DNA of 64,000 nucleotides from Malachius bipustulatus (Eukaryota; Arthropoda; Insecta; Coleoptera; Melyridae), in NCBI GenBank assembly GCA_910589415.1, contig OU342631.1, forward strand, positions 21,018,001 to 21,082,000. The letters are read 5' to 3'. The position numbers were made by a program, and so were the translations under genes. Each line of letters opens with the position of its first letter. The first letter of the stretch is position 1. The notes under the pieces were generated by a model. It was not told where the DNA came from. It saw only the letters and a program-made list of their open reading frames with translations, and searched no databases. This document shows positions 1-12,044 of this stretch, piece after piece.

Positions 1-2883
1 GAATGGAGGAACTTCTGCCTGGACAAGCCATAGTCGATTTTCGTAACGATGGTTACCAACCATTCTCAGGTTAAGAATGACTGATTCCACCGAAAACGTG
101 CGGATGAAATTTGGCTGTTTTTTGAACATCTTTCTTCTCGTGTCTTTTACCTATAGTTTGGAGAAAAATTGATTTTCACACAGTTTTCCTCCTAAAACCT
201 GTTTCCAGAATAAGTTCAACTTTGATATTCTCTTATGCAATCTTTTGTTATTAATGTTTGTCTTGAGTCCATTTTCATCCCTGGATTTTCCTATCTGAAG
301 CTTTAGTTTCATTATAAGGGACGCTTAAATTTTCGAAATCGGTTGGCAAGGGAAAAAGTTATGCACAGAACAAACAGAGCAAAACCGTTTTATTAAGATG
401 AGACATCATGCTTCGAAATTTACTCATAAAAAAGTAGAAAATTTATTTAGAAAACGGGGGTATGAAAAACGCAGAGTGATTTTCTACATATCACCATGCA
501 GAAAACTTGTTTTTTTTATGCGTTTAGATCCAATAAAGAAGAAAAATAAAGGATAGGGATGCTGCGACAGTGCGACATGCGGAAACAAAATCGAAATCCC
601 TTAGGAGGTATCAAAGTTATTCCCAATCAAAATGAGGCAAATTTTGGGGTGCGACATTTTCATTTGCGTGTAGTAGTTAGTCGTTAAAATTTAGTTGAAA
701 TAATATTATGGTTAGTTATTTCCGATAAATTTAAATAGTTTTCCGAACTCAGTTTCCGGGTAAGCCTATACCTCACGATCCTGCCCAAATTTTTATTCTT
801 TCCGGATACTGGGTAAGCCTTTCCCGAAAGAGAATTCTGGTCGAACGAATTATTGTAACTCATCAAAGACAGACACGATTATGGCTGAAGTAAACAAAAA
901 ATGAACATTAGAACCTTCCTATCATCACTCTCATTCATATTGTTTTAAAATTATAAACTACTTTGATTACGACAGCTCACTTCACCCTGCTCAACGGGGC
1001 CAATTTTAATCTGAATCTTTGCTTGAAACATCACCGAATCTTGTTATGAATAAAAAAAGTGATTCCTTCTCATTCACGCATCTTTAAAATAATAAAAACT
1101 ATAAGAAAACTCTAGCGCTTGACGCTTCAAAACCACCAGTAACGATTCCGTCAAAGATCCGTCCTTAAATAATGATATCCCCAAAGAATCGGATACAATT
1201 TTCAAAATGCCCCTCATTATTAAGTAGCCATAATCTTGAGGTTGCGTGCAACGATTTTAGAGCCGGAAATTGTTACTCATTTGCATGCCTGTTAGCTTCT
1301 TTCTATCTTCGAATTCAGCGTTTTCGAGCGCACAGCAAACTTCAACGTTTCCATATATCATAAGGAGTTTTGTTATTTATTACTTGCACTTACATGAACA
1401 TATTTTAATGTGTTCCAATATCTATAACCATAAGTGGATAATTTAGTGCCACTTCAACAGTTAGTAGATGTTTGTTGTGTGCCGTTAGAATTGCTATATC
1501 GTGATAATTCTTTCAATTTAAAGTGGAGTTGTTATTCGGATATTGATTACTAATTTATTTGAATAATATTTGCATGTATAATGCCCATAAAGTCGACCCG
1601 AATATAAGTAAAAAGAATTATAAAAATTGGGATGCTTCTATATAATTTGTTTTTTCCGCTAATAGGGCGATCAAATTTGATGCGCATTTTATTCATTTTC
1701 GTTGTTTTAGATGTTCTGTGTGGGACAACTATCACGCTACCAATAAGCCCCCGTGCTTTTTTTATATTTATATTTATTAACGTTTTATACTTTTATTAAT
1801 TATTAATTTAACATAAATATTTAATCAATTAATGAAAACTTCATTTTGGAACTTCTCTAACTAAAATAATTGGTTTCAATGATGAAATTTTTTGACACAA
1901 TGTTAAATTGAAGAGAAACTTAAACAATCAATGAACAGTACGAAGAAATAATATGTTATTATTGTTTGTCATTAAGCGCGTGAAAGTCACTCGAGCTTAA
2001 AATATTCATATCAAAAACACAACTTCCAGCAAGGGGCGTATAGATAAATTATAATTATTACGTACGTAAGTACTTTTGTTACCGAAATATCGTTACCAAC
2101 TTGCTAATTTAATCTTCTTAAGTAAACTGAGACAATCAGGTCTGTCGTCGATGAAAACACGTATGATGATAAAATATGAAAGGAGTTGTTCGGGGTTGCT
2201 GCTGTCTTGGTCGCGGATGTAACATCAAAACAAGAGGTTGCTTTTAACTTAATTAACCAATTTTGTCATTAATTGGGTCGAACCAAGTCTGGCATGAAAA
2301 CTCAACACATACACCCACCTGTATTAGTGTATATAAAGCGAAATGAAAGAGACTATAGGTAGGTATATTTCTCCAATAATGTAAGAGTAAAGTAAGTAAG
2401 TGCAGGGCGGGCATTTATGTCTAATAATAAGATAAGGTCCCAGAATAACTTATCTACGTAGGTAGGAATTTGAAGCCAAAAGGCACGTTTATTACTCCTA
2501 GTTTAGGTAGGATAATACGTCATAGTCGTTATATAACTTTTGAATAAAAAATCCTTTCTCCCTTTTCGTAAAGTATTAATTTAATAGAAAAGGCTATAAT
2601 CACCCTTTTCCCTTTTAAAGGACACAAGTTGACATTTCGCTTGCCATTTTCTATGCTGTGCCTATAATAATTATTTACTGATATATCTCACGACAAACGA
2701 TCGATATCCGAATCAAAACTGATATGTGAAGAAAATTTACCCCCTTGATTTGGGGAAACTGTTTCTCCTGAGTGTTTTCTAATTTTTTCAATCAATTATG
2801 AGCTTGCTTAAGCTCATGATGGCTTGTACCTTATACCTAGTTATACTTATTGATTCAAAAACTGCTTATGCAGATATTATGTA
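1..2883. other. AT-rich intergenic DNA, no gene seen
   Basis: No reading frame longer than about 63 codons is open here, and none resembles a protein I recognise. The stretch holds scattered homopolymer A/T runs and a few gtaggta/taggtag motifs around 2357 and 2456. Two short similar segments (gggtaagcct followed by a pyrimidine-rich tail) lie near 758 and 802. I see no terminal repeats or RNA genes. Confidence 0.6.
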
Positions 2884-3008
2884 TACAGGATGTCCGTAAA
2901 TTAATGGGACATAGCTAAGCTACAGCTTTGCGACCTCAAGGAAAAGCGATTAAACGAAACATATTATCTTAGTACAAAAGTGCTTCCTCGAGAAGTTATG
3001 GCACCTCG

Positions 3009-3017
3009 AAGGAGAAA
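3009..3017. repeat. SINE target-site duplication, left copy
   Basis: AAGGAGAAA occurs here and again at 3291-3299, exactly bracketing the SINE. Confidence 0.8.
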
Positions 3018-3290
3018 TTTTTTTTTTTTTTTTTTTTAAAGAGGGAGCATCGGTCTTAACTGTGTAGGTAAGACATAGTCGCTCCACTCTGGTAATTTGG
3101 CTTCGAGATGAACTCATTAGCCACAGACTTTTATAATATATATTTTCCTTATAAACGTTCGATCGCTTGTTTTACTTTTCACAGACATTCGAAAATGAAT
3201 CTGAAAAGTAAAGCGGGCCGAGGTGAGTTTCGAACCCGCGATCTATGGCTTCGTGAGCCAGCGGAGTACCACTAGGCCACGCAAGTCACT
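3018..3290 (-). mobile_element. tRNA-derived SINE with poly-A tail
   Basis: On the minus strand a tRNA-like head is followed by an unrelated body and a poly-A tail, seen as the T-run near 3018-3037 on the plus strand. The head carries pol III promoter boxes: an A box (TGGCCTAGTGG, 3269-3279) and a B box (GGTTCGAAACT, 3226-3236) at tRNA-like spacing. The copy is flanked by AAGGAGAAA at 3009-3017 and 3291-3299, a 9-bp target duplication typical of LINE-driven insertion. It encodes no protein and would need a LINE reverse transcriptase in trans. The anticodon arm is imperfect, so I do not assign a tRNA identity. It is inserted inside the MITE at 2884-3850 and is therefore younger than it. Confidence 0.85.
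3226..3279 (-). promoter_or_regulatory. Internal pol III A and B boxes of the SINE
   Basis: The A box is at 3269-3279 and the B box at 3226-3236, both on the minus strand. Each fits the eukaryotic tRNA-gene consensus (TRGYNNANNNG and GGTTCGANNCY). Such type-2 internal promoters drive transcription of tRNA-derived SINEs. Activity here is inferred. Confidence 0.7.
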
Positions 3291-3299
3291 AAGGAGAAA
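3291..3299. repeat. SINE target-site duplication, right copy
   Basis: Matches 3009-3017 in all nine positions. Confidence 0.8.
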
Positions 3300-6200
3300 A
3301 TTTGAAATTTAAAATTGTGTATATTTCGGTAACCAAAGTAGCAATCAAGCTGAAAATTGGTATACGTCACTTTCAGAGGCAGCCAAACGATATTAGCGTC
3401 AAAGTCTAGTAGCATTATGCAGAGGGCGCTGTCGGCAGAATTTTTCCGTGTGTCTTTTATCATATTTTTTTATTATCAATAATTTTCGTTTCTATTGGTA
3501 AACTTTATGGAGCGTACGCTATTTTTACATAAAAACGTTATACTTATTTCATGTCGAGAAAATGTATCGTTTTCAAGGAAAACGCTTCTAAGCATTTTCA
3601 AGAATTATGATATTTTATTCAGTTATACTTCAAACAGCAATCATTAAGCATGTTGTTACTTTTTTCAATTTGTCATCTGTCAGTTTAAACTGATGGAGTA
3701 GTTTATTATTGTTATTTTGACAAATATATTTTATGTCTATAAAATTATTCTCAAATTTTTCAAAGATAAAGTTATTTTTTATCAAAAACTCGCAAATAAA
3801 GTCGCAAAGCTGTAGCTGAGCTATGTCCATTAATTTACGGACAACCTGTAGATGCTCTATATATAAGATATGCAGACATAATGTAAGAAGCAGAAAACAT
3901 TATTATTACACCTTTTGACCAACCAAACTAATGCAGCGCTGAAAAGCGCTGAAAATATATCATTTCAATTCAATTTTGTTTAAATGTCATTAAAAATTTT
4001 GAATTATGGGCTTTTTCAAGTGCCTACTGGGTTTTCCAACTAATCCATACCAATAACCAATATGCAAAGTCAGTAAGTACAATAAGAAGTAGGTAGGTAA
4101 CTAATAAAATTCAAACTTTCTTATGTGACGCGTGTATAGGTATATAAAAAATTACATTGATAAACAGGCCCAGGGCATAAAACACGTAAGTAACATGAGA
4201 AACAAATAATTCGATCTGCGTCTACTAGACGAGAGACAAATTTTACTAAACCGTTATTTTTGATAACCACATTTTACTCGAGCTTCTTAATTAACGGTTC
4301 ATTCATTAACAAAATAAATAGGGAATATACTTGACCATCTACCTGTCTAATCTTATAATAAATATGGATTAAATTAGAATAATAATTCACTTATTATTTC
4401 GCTTGATCCTAAATCAAGATATAAAATAGCAAAAATAATCTGCAGCATTTGATGAAAGCTTTAGTATAAAATATACATTTTTATAGTTCATAAAATAATC
4501 AAAAAAACTGATGGAACTGATGTAGATACATAATATGCTCAGAAATTGCTAATTATATTTCGACATTTTAGTTTAGCTTGAACTACTTTTTCACACTTCT
4601 TTGGTATAAGAATCATTAATAAATTTTATTTCTTGGTCATCTCCTTAATTACCTATTTGCTCTATTATCCTAGAAATGCAGTCTGTTTTACTACTTAAAT
4701 AAAAATAAACTCATTTATGATGCATTCGTTTTAGTTCTATTTTCGTAACGATATTATACCTGATGAAAATCACCTTTTATATTTACATATTAATTTGTAT
4801 CAACAGCTATACAAAGTGGTTCAATAAAAATGAAACTCTCGATTACATTTTTCTCATCATTATTAATAGGTATTGACAATGCTAAACATTCCTGTCTGAT
4901 CGCATTAAACAAATTCTATAGATGGATGAGATCTCTTTATAAACTAAACCATCAAAAAATATCAACACAAACTTTGACAATAAAACCAAAACTTCTATTT
5001 TCAAACGGAAAATTATTATTCAACGTAGGATTTTTTTTGCAAAAAGTTTTACAAACAGAACAGAATAAACTAGTTTTCTTTAATCAGAGCAGCAGTCGAT
5101 GAGGCGAAGATGAATATAGGTTGTACTAGTATAGGTTTGAAATGTTTTGAGTAGGTAAGTATAGTTTTCAAGATTCCCTTTTATGAAAGGATATCTAAAT
5201 TATTTTAAAACCTAGCCCAAAAGTAACTGCTAGGGTTATACTTACATGGTTAGTTGCCATACAACAATTAAAAAAAATCATATCAAGAGAAGTAACAAAT
5301 AGACATTAATAATAATAGAAAATACTCAGTAATAATAATTAATAACAGATAAAAATCAACCTTCATCGAGTGATTCCTAGATTGAACGCATAAATTCATA
5401 CTTTGCTATAAAATGCAGGGATAGCTGTCATTATAAAAAGTCATATCATTAAAAAATACGAAAAAACAAAATAATTTGTGATACAAGTTGCAAAATGGGA
5501 ATCTTTGAAGCACGGACGAATATTGAGGAAAGAAAATTATAAAAGAATGTCATTTCGAAACTAAAATCACAATTAAAATAGCAACTGTATTAAAAGTGTA
5601 AAAAAAAAATTTTTTACTGTCATTTCAGTTTTGGCAACAGTTAAGTGACTTAATTAAGAAAATTTATTTACCTTGATGAATTCTTCTAGGGTCTTGATAA
5701 AGAATATCTTAAAAAACTTATATTAAACCTTATTATAAAAAAACCTTGTAAAAAGATGACATTTAATCAACCCCCATATTATTTGTACTTATAATAAGAA
5801 GAAGGAAGTTAAAAATTAAGAGGCGTACCTATACAAAAAATTTGTTTGATAGGTACCCTTGTCCAAAAGCTGAAAAAGTAGCTCGATGTTTCTTTTTCAA
5901 AATTCAAAGTCATAATGAGATACCTACAAAAATGTCTAAGTAGGTACCTGCGAAAACTCTTTATAAAATAAAATCTTAATAGATCTCTTGTAAAAAATTT
6001 TTAAATATTTATTTACAATAATAATTGGTAAATATGTAGATAATAAGATATTTTAATTTTTTCCAAGAAATTTAACATTTTTTATTAAGCTTCAGTCTAA
6101 ATGTAACGTCCAATGCTAACTTCCCACACCTTCGCGTCCGGTGCATCGATCACATTGGAGTTTCCAGTGCTGCCAGATTATGTATTTTTTCCTATATTTT

Positions 6201-6352
6201 CATATTGTTAAATTTCCCGGGTAATACACATACTAGTTAGTACGGTCTTTCTCGTAAAAAGAAATGAAAAATAATATAGGCATAGAACTACCAAGGACGA
6301 AAAATATATCCTAAAAATTATAAAAAATTAATCTAGTTGGCCGAATTTTTAG

Positions 6353-6372
6353 ACATCTAGAATTCTAGATGT
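6353..6372. repeat. Perfect 20-bp palindrome
   Basis: ACATCTAGAATTCTAGATGT is its own reverse complement. It stands alone in AT-rich DNA with no neighbouring gene. Function is unknown; chance is possible. Confidence 0.6.
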
Positions 6373-8852
6373 ATAAAACAGCACCCTAAAGTTAAAAACT
6401 TTCTAACTTTTCCATATTTTATTCTTTTAATGTATCTTTTAATAAAAAAATACACAACTTGAGATACTCCTAAGTTCAAAAGTCGCCCTAACTCAAACCA
6501 TCAAAATGTCCATCGAGCGTCGCTTACAGATCATGACAACGTGATTTTTCAAAACTCACCTCAGTACTACGATATTACTATAAAATATGATGATCATTAG
6601 ATATAACATTAGCACTATACTCGTAGTATTATGAAAACGTGACCGTGAGTCGTCCAAAAAAGGAAATTTCATAGAAAAAAATTGTAAAAATATAACCAAT
6701 TTTGGTCTGGGGAAGTCTGTGGGTCCTCTCCCGAATTTTTTTTCAATAGTGTAAAATAGTGTACTGTATTCGTATTTTCAATGTGGGTTTCATCATGTCA
6801 TCACCCGATTATTTTTAACATTGTAAGATACACCACTTAAAAATTAAACTGTCGCGTCCCAACATTTCGCCTGATTTTGATTGGTGATAACTTTAGATGT
6901 TCCTAAGGTATTTTTTTCGCATCAGCTGCCCTTTTCTTTATATTTTTTTATTGGATTTAAAGTAAAAATCCTACAAAAAAATCCAACAGGGTAATATGTG
7001 AAGGAGTGTGCTCAATAGTTTTGATCTCCCACTTTAAAAATTTAAGGGTTGATGTCTCGTCCTCAGATGGTTTGGAAATTTTCGGTTTAACACCTGTATT
7101 TAAAGGGTAATCTAAAAAAATTCACTGTTTGCTCTTGAAGTGATAAGTTTTTCTTCGTTTTTGAAATTTTAGCCTCAAATTGAAGGTAAAACTTCAAGCA
7201 ACAAAATCCTAGGAAGAAAATTGACTCAGGAGAAACATTAAAGCAAAAGATGACAAACTAAATTACTAAAATTTAAATTTTTCTGGGTTTCAGCCCTTTC
7301 TTACCTGACCATGATTTGTAGAAATAATTTACAAATTTTTTAAACACAGAATTTTGACAGATTTCCACAGAAGAAAATTTAAAAATTTCTGAACCTTCCT
7401 ATACATTTTTTAACAAGCGATATAAAATTGTTGAGAGAATGTAATTCTTTGAGACTCTTTTGAGGTTCATAAAGTTATTAATTTTAACGAAGTAGCATTT
7501 TTATAATATTGGTAATTATACCAAAGCTTTAAGTGCATGCAATCTGGCAGCAGTGGGAGCTTCCAGCGATCGGCACTATCGGCAGGGCCGGTAGGAGCTG
7601 CCGCCTGGTGACGCATCGTCAAACAACCAGGAAAGCGAAATGAACCTGTCACGCTTGACAGCCCCTGGCCGAGAAAGAGAAGGAGAGAGAGAGATCAGGG
7701 TGATTCATCAGGAATCGGTAATTACCCAGATATTGCATCAATAATACAGGCAAGCCAGGAAAGGGGTATGGTTCCTTGATGGCTTCCCTCCATGGGGGTA
7801 GTTTGAGATGGAGTGGCTTTGGACAATGGTCTGTAAAAGTTTGTCTTTGACTAGGAAAATTAACATTTATGGACTTCCGTGAGAAAACTTAAGGGCGAGG
7901 TCGTATTAGCCCTTTTTATTTTTATTTTATTTTATTTTTGCCCAAACCCTTCAGTATTTGAAGGTATTTATTTTTCATATTACACACTGATGCGTTCGAA
8001 AAGTCTTAGTGGATTAATTTTTTAAGTGAAGCTTATAAATTATTCTTCAATAGAGGTTTTTTACAACAATTATTATAGTAGTTTGTTAATCGCTTTTCCC
8101 TTCAGCTTTTTCTTATCGACACAACATTTCTTCACGATTTATTTAAATAATTCACTTTTCCAATAAAGCGTAAATAAGAAAGTGCAAGTAGAATTTTTAA
8201 CAAGTTTTAAAGAAAGGTGGGGAACTTAATAATTTTTGAGAAATTCGTGAGATTTTCAGATTCAAAAGATTTATTTTGATTCGTCAAAATGAAAAGTCAG
8301 ATACGATTTACTGATAAAACTTACCTTGTAGATATATCCCGGAAACACACATGAAAAACAAGAAAATGCAACCGTCTTCCTTTTTTCAGTCATCCTACAC
8401 AATATTTAGAATAAAACACTGTCATATAAGTACACTAATTCCTATTAAAATTTCATTATATTGTATTAAAATGAAATTTTCCGTAAATAACATCATAGCA
8501 CTTCTATTATGGTCACTGGTAACCTTTGCTGAAATCTTCATGAACCGTTAACTAAAATATTTTTGTATAATGTACAAAAAATGTTTGCATATCTAAAGAT
8601 AAGACGCTTTCTTGCGATCATTTGCTGATGAACCATTTGATTCGTGTTTACTTCAATTTGATATGAAATATTGTTAACTACTTTCTCAATCGTCATCATC
8701 TGTAGTATCAATTATTTATTGTAGATAAGTAAAAAGTTGAAGGAAGTGAATAGAATTACCTTGTCTTAAAATAATAGTGTTTTATAATAAATAAAAACCT
8801 GTCTAGTGTAAATAGATAAGTTGATAACTTATACATAAATAACCAAAAAATT

Positions 8853-8881
8853 AATATTAACCAAAGTCTTTGGTTAATATT
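8853..8881. repeat. Perfect 13-bp stem, 3-base loop
   Basis: AATATTAACCAAA and its exact reverse complement are separated by GTC. It could be a small hairpin or a dyad protein-binding site. Nothing nearby indicates which. Confidence 0.6.
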
Positions 8882-10215
8882 ATAACCGTACCAATATGAA
8901 GAAAAGTGTCCAAGACAATGTGAAAGTGTTCTTAGTATTGAATACACCACTTAAAACCGAGTAAGAAATTTCCTTCCCTTTAATTCTTTCTCTTCATTAG
9001 AATTCAGCTCTTAAAAATTTGTATAGGTATCAAAGAAAAATGGTACTAAAATTTAATTCATCAAGAACAAGGGTATGAGGATAAAAAAATAACTCTATAT
9101 AATTTCTTTCAAATGACCCCCCGCCCCTACCACTGGGTTTTGATTTTGTTTGATCCATGCCTTCTGAGCCACCCTCTACATATAATATGATATGCGATCA
9201 GCGACTACTCTCTCTGATATTTTCGACGTTTTTCAAACAATTTTTCAAGAACAACTCTATAAATGTTTCATTAAAATGGGAGCTAATGTTTTATTAAATA
9301 CCTAATAAAAAAACGCTAAGCTCCCTCCACAAACCTTATGAGCTACCAAAACTGTCGTCGTCACCCACGCATCTCGAACGCACGTGTCTAAAGAGCAAAC
9401 ACCTCTCCTCGACCCATCTTCTGCGTGTGGGGATCAGCGGAAATAAATGTAATGGCACTTAAATCCTCTGAAATTCCTCCAATTTTTAAATCAATAATTG
9501 ACTCGTATATCAAAAAATGACAAAATGTAAAAAATTTGGCGATTATTTAAAATAAATGCCTTGTGAAAAAACACAGAGCGTATTTTTTTGAGCTCTGATT
9601 AAAAAAAAGAAATAAAACATCAATCAGAAAGTGCGAAATCAACCTAATTATTATTATTGTTATCTTCGCGTATCTCCAATGATTAATATAAAAAATCGTA
9701 TATTTAACAAAAGTTTTTTGAGTCTCATTATTGCCAAGAAAAATAATAAGATTCATCTCCTGTGGGTACATTTACTTAAAATACGGGTAATTAAAGGTAC
9801 TCGACAGCTATTCCTCACCTCGCATTCATTACTCGCGGGGGCACTAAGCGGAAAACCGCCTTTTTTATGGTCCGTGGTTGTATAGAAATGATTAATCACT
9901 GTGGATTGTGATTAGGGGAGAGAAACTCTGAATCTTATTACTGCCAAAGAATAGAAGAAAAATCATTAAACACCCTCCTATTTTATTCAGTAATTCAACC
10001 CTACGTGAAGTAAGCGAAAATGCTCCCGGAATATTATTTTTGTATAAGCTTACTGTGTACCTTGGGGGTTCCACAAGTCTAGTATTGTTGGAAAACATCA
10101 ATGCCAAAAAAATTCCTTCTTTCATTATCAAAAAAAAATTCTTTACCAGGTTATTAATTTTCATGAATCGAGGTCGAAGGGCCTAACTTAGCTGGAAATA
10201 ATACCGAGTAGATTA

Positions 10216-12044
10216 TACAGGGTGTCCCGTAATTAGCGTGCGTACTGAAACAGCAGATTCTGTTTTCAAAAATATGAAAAAAAAGTTCCTATAAAAATAG
10301 GTCGAGAAAGGATTCCTATGGGGGCTACAGCTCCCGAAAGGGGAGCCCATGAAAATGGTTTTTATTTAATATTTCCGAACCCTTTTAAGATAGAAAAGTG
10401 AAATTTTGGAAATTTATCAAACTGTTTATGGCCAATAAGATGCAATTACAACAATTTACAAATTTCCATTAGGGGCGGTCAAATAGGTGAAGAACTGAAG
10501 AGTGAGGTTAAAACCACCGTAACTTTTTTTGTACGTACCTCGTGTCAGGATTTGATATCAGTTTATGAAATATTGAAGTTTTTTACACAAAAAGGTCGTC
10601 CTGTTGAATTTCCATAGCATGCACCGTTTTCGCTTAAAATCGATTTGAAAATTACCTTACATACAACTAGAGAAAAAGTTTCAGGTCAGTTTTTTGTTTT
10701 ACTTGAGCAACTGCTCAAAATTATTTCCATTTTGGTGAACGCATAATCAGGCCCGACGACTCAGAGCTCGAGAAGCTCTCAAAATTTGGAATCGGTTCCT
10801 TTTAATTTCATTGGCCGCTACATTTTTAGATTCCCCCAAAATAAAAGTCTACAGGGTTTAAGTCGGGAGATCGGGCTGACGAAGCTACGGACCCGTTACG
10901 ACCGATCCACCGACCGGGAAAGTTGTCATTCAACCATTGTCTGGCATTTGGCGCATAATGAGCTGGCGCCCCATCATGCTGATACCACATCATGTTTCTC
11001 AAATTCAACGGAACATCTTCCAATAGTGCACCGAGATTGTTTTCGAGAAATTTCACGTAACTATTCGCATTAAGGCGATTGGGAAGTTCTATTGGGCCAA
11101 TTAGTTGATCTCATATTATTCCAGCCCATAAAATCACCGAAAATCTACGTTGGAAGCTTTTCCGTCATACTAATCGCGGATTTTCATCGGCCCAAAAATT
11201 TTCAACTGCATGATTCCTATGATGAGGTCTCCCCTGGCCGCGAGTACGTCTAAAATTGTCATTTTCCGTTAAACGTTGACGTATGCGGGTGAACATTTTT
11301 TGACGTGTAGGAGCTCTTCGGTTTGGAAATCGTCGTCGTTATTCAAGCTCAGCCGCCAGAGCACGACCCCATTGAAGAATCCATACACGAAGTGCATGTC
11401 AGCCAGCTCTTGGGTAGTGAAATATGTTCCATTTTTACAAAACAGTACTCAATAAATTTTCTTTTTATTCTACTTAATTAGTGTGAAACACAATTTTCAA
11501 ACAACCTGTCACTTATTACATCCCGTGATCCATGGCCTACGTTTAATATTGTTCTCTAGTTGTGTTTCATTATGAATTTTTATGCCATGTAAGGTAATTT
11601 TAAAATCGATTTTAAGCGAAAACGGTGCATGCTATGGAAATTCAACAGGACGACCTTTTTTGTGTAAAAAACTTCAACATTTCATAAACTGATATCAAAT
11701 CCTGGCACGAGGTACGTACAAAAAAGTTACGGTGGTTTTAACCTCACTCTTCACCTATCTGACCCCCCCCCCTAATGGAAATTTTAAAATTGTTGTAATT
11801 GCATCTTATTGGTCATAAAAAGTTTGATAAATTCCCAAAATTTCACTTTTCTATCTTGAACGAGTTCGGAGATATTAAATAAAAACCATCTTCATGGGCT
11901 CCCCTTTCGGGGGCTGTAGCCCCCTTAGAAAGCATTTATCGACCTATTTTTATTGGAACTTTTTTTCATATTTTTGAAAATAGAATCTGCTTTTTCAGTA
12001 TTGCACGCTAATTACGGAACACGCTAATTACGGGACACCCTGTA
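10216..12044 (-). mobile_element. Tc1/mariner element with long terminal inverted repeats
   Basis: The ends read TACAGGGTGTCCCGTAATTA and its inverse. The terminal inverted repeats continue for roughly 460 bp: left about 10216-10676, right about 11558-12044. The left arm has lost about 24 bp relative to the right near its inner end. The right arm has a 16-bp tandem duplication close to the tip (12005-12020 and 12021-12036). The ends fit a TA target. Between the arms lies a decayed transposase on the minus strand, so the copy is non-autonomous. Inverted repeats this long are unusual for the superfamily, whose repeats are often tens of bases. Confidence 0.88.
10699..11432 (-). pseudogene. Decayed Tc1/mariner transposase, DD41D-type spacing
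   Basis: Read on the minus strand, pieces in different frames line up with the insect mariner-like transposase layout. First comes an N-terminal helix-turn-helix region (ELADMHFVYGF, then RRRFPNRRAPTRQ). Next is WADENPR and FSVILWAGI, and then the second catalytic aspartate in QHDGAPAHYA. The third follows in RSPDLNPVDFYF, with 41 residues between the two aspartates. The C terminus keeps an NGNNFEQLL-like motif and a stop near 10699. The best open piece is 10826-11056. Stops, frameshifts and an internal deletion remove the region with the first catalytic aspartate. The spacing fits the DD41D group of the IS630-Tc1-mariner superfamily. The original protein would be roughly 330-350 residues; about 240 codons' worth remains. 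It cannot be active. Confidence 0.85.

Larger units (their letters stand above)
2884..3850. mobile_element. TA-flanked inverted-repeat element (MITE), interrupted by a SINE
   Basis: The left end (TACAGGATGTCCGTAAAT) and the right end, read in reverse complement, match over about 51 bp with a handful of differences. Each repeat begins with TA followed by CAGG, the layout expected of Tc1/mariner-type elements that duplicate a TA target. The interior has no transposase frame, so this is a non-autonomous copy. Removing the SINE and its target duplication leaves about 685 bp. The ends resemble those of other elements in the window (10216, 22338, 23251, 38118), which suggests mobilisation by related transposases; that is inference. 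Confidence 0.8.
3851..10215. other. AT-rich intergenic DNA, no gene supported
   Basis: Open frames up to 95 codons occur, but they lack recognisable motifs and have the composition of random AT-rich DNA. Visible items are a perfect 20-bp palindrome at 6353-6372, a GC-richer patch at about 7540-7675 followed by a purine-rich gagaga tract, a T-rich low-complexity stretch near 7908-7936, and a perfect AT-rich hairpin at 8853-8881. I see nothing else definable. Confidence 0.5.

Noticed and set aside
3210..3285. Functional tRNA gene
   Set aside because: A and B boxes are good, but the anticodon arm is poor, and the sequence continues into a SINE body with poly-A tail and target duplications.
4830..5102. 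90-codon open frame, plus strand
   Set aside because: Composition is that of AT-rich random sequence, there is no motif, and there is no supporting context.
10786..11073. 95-codon plus-strand frame inside the mariner element
   Set aside because: It is the shadow of the transposase remnant, which is clearly on the minus strand.
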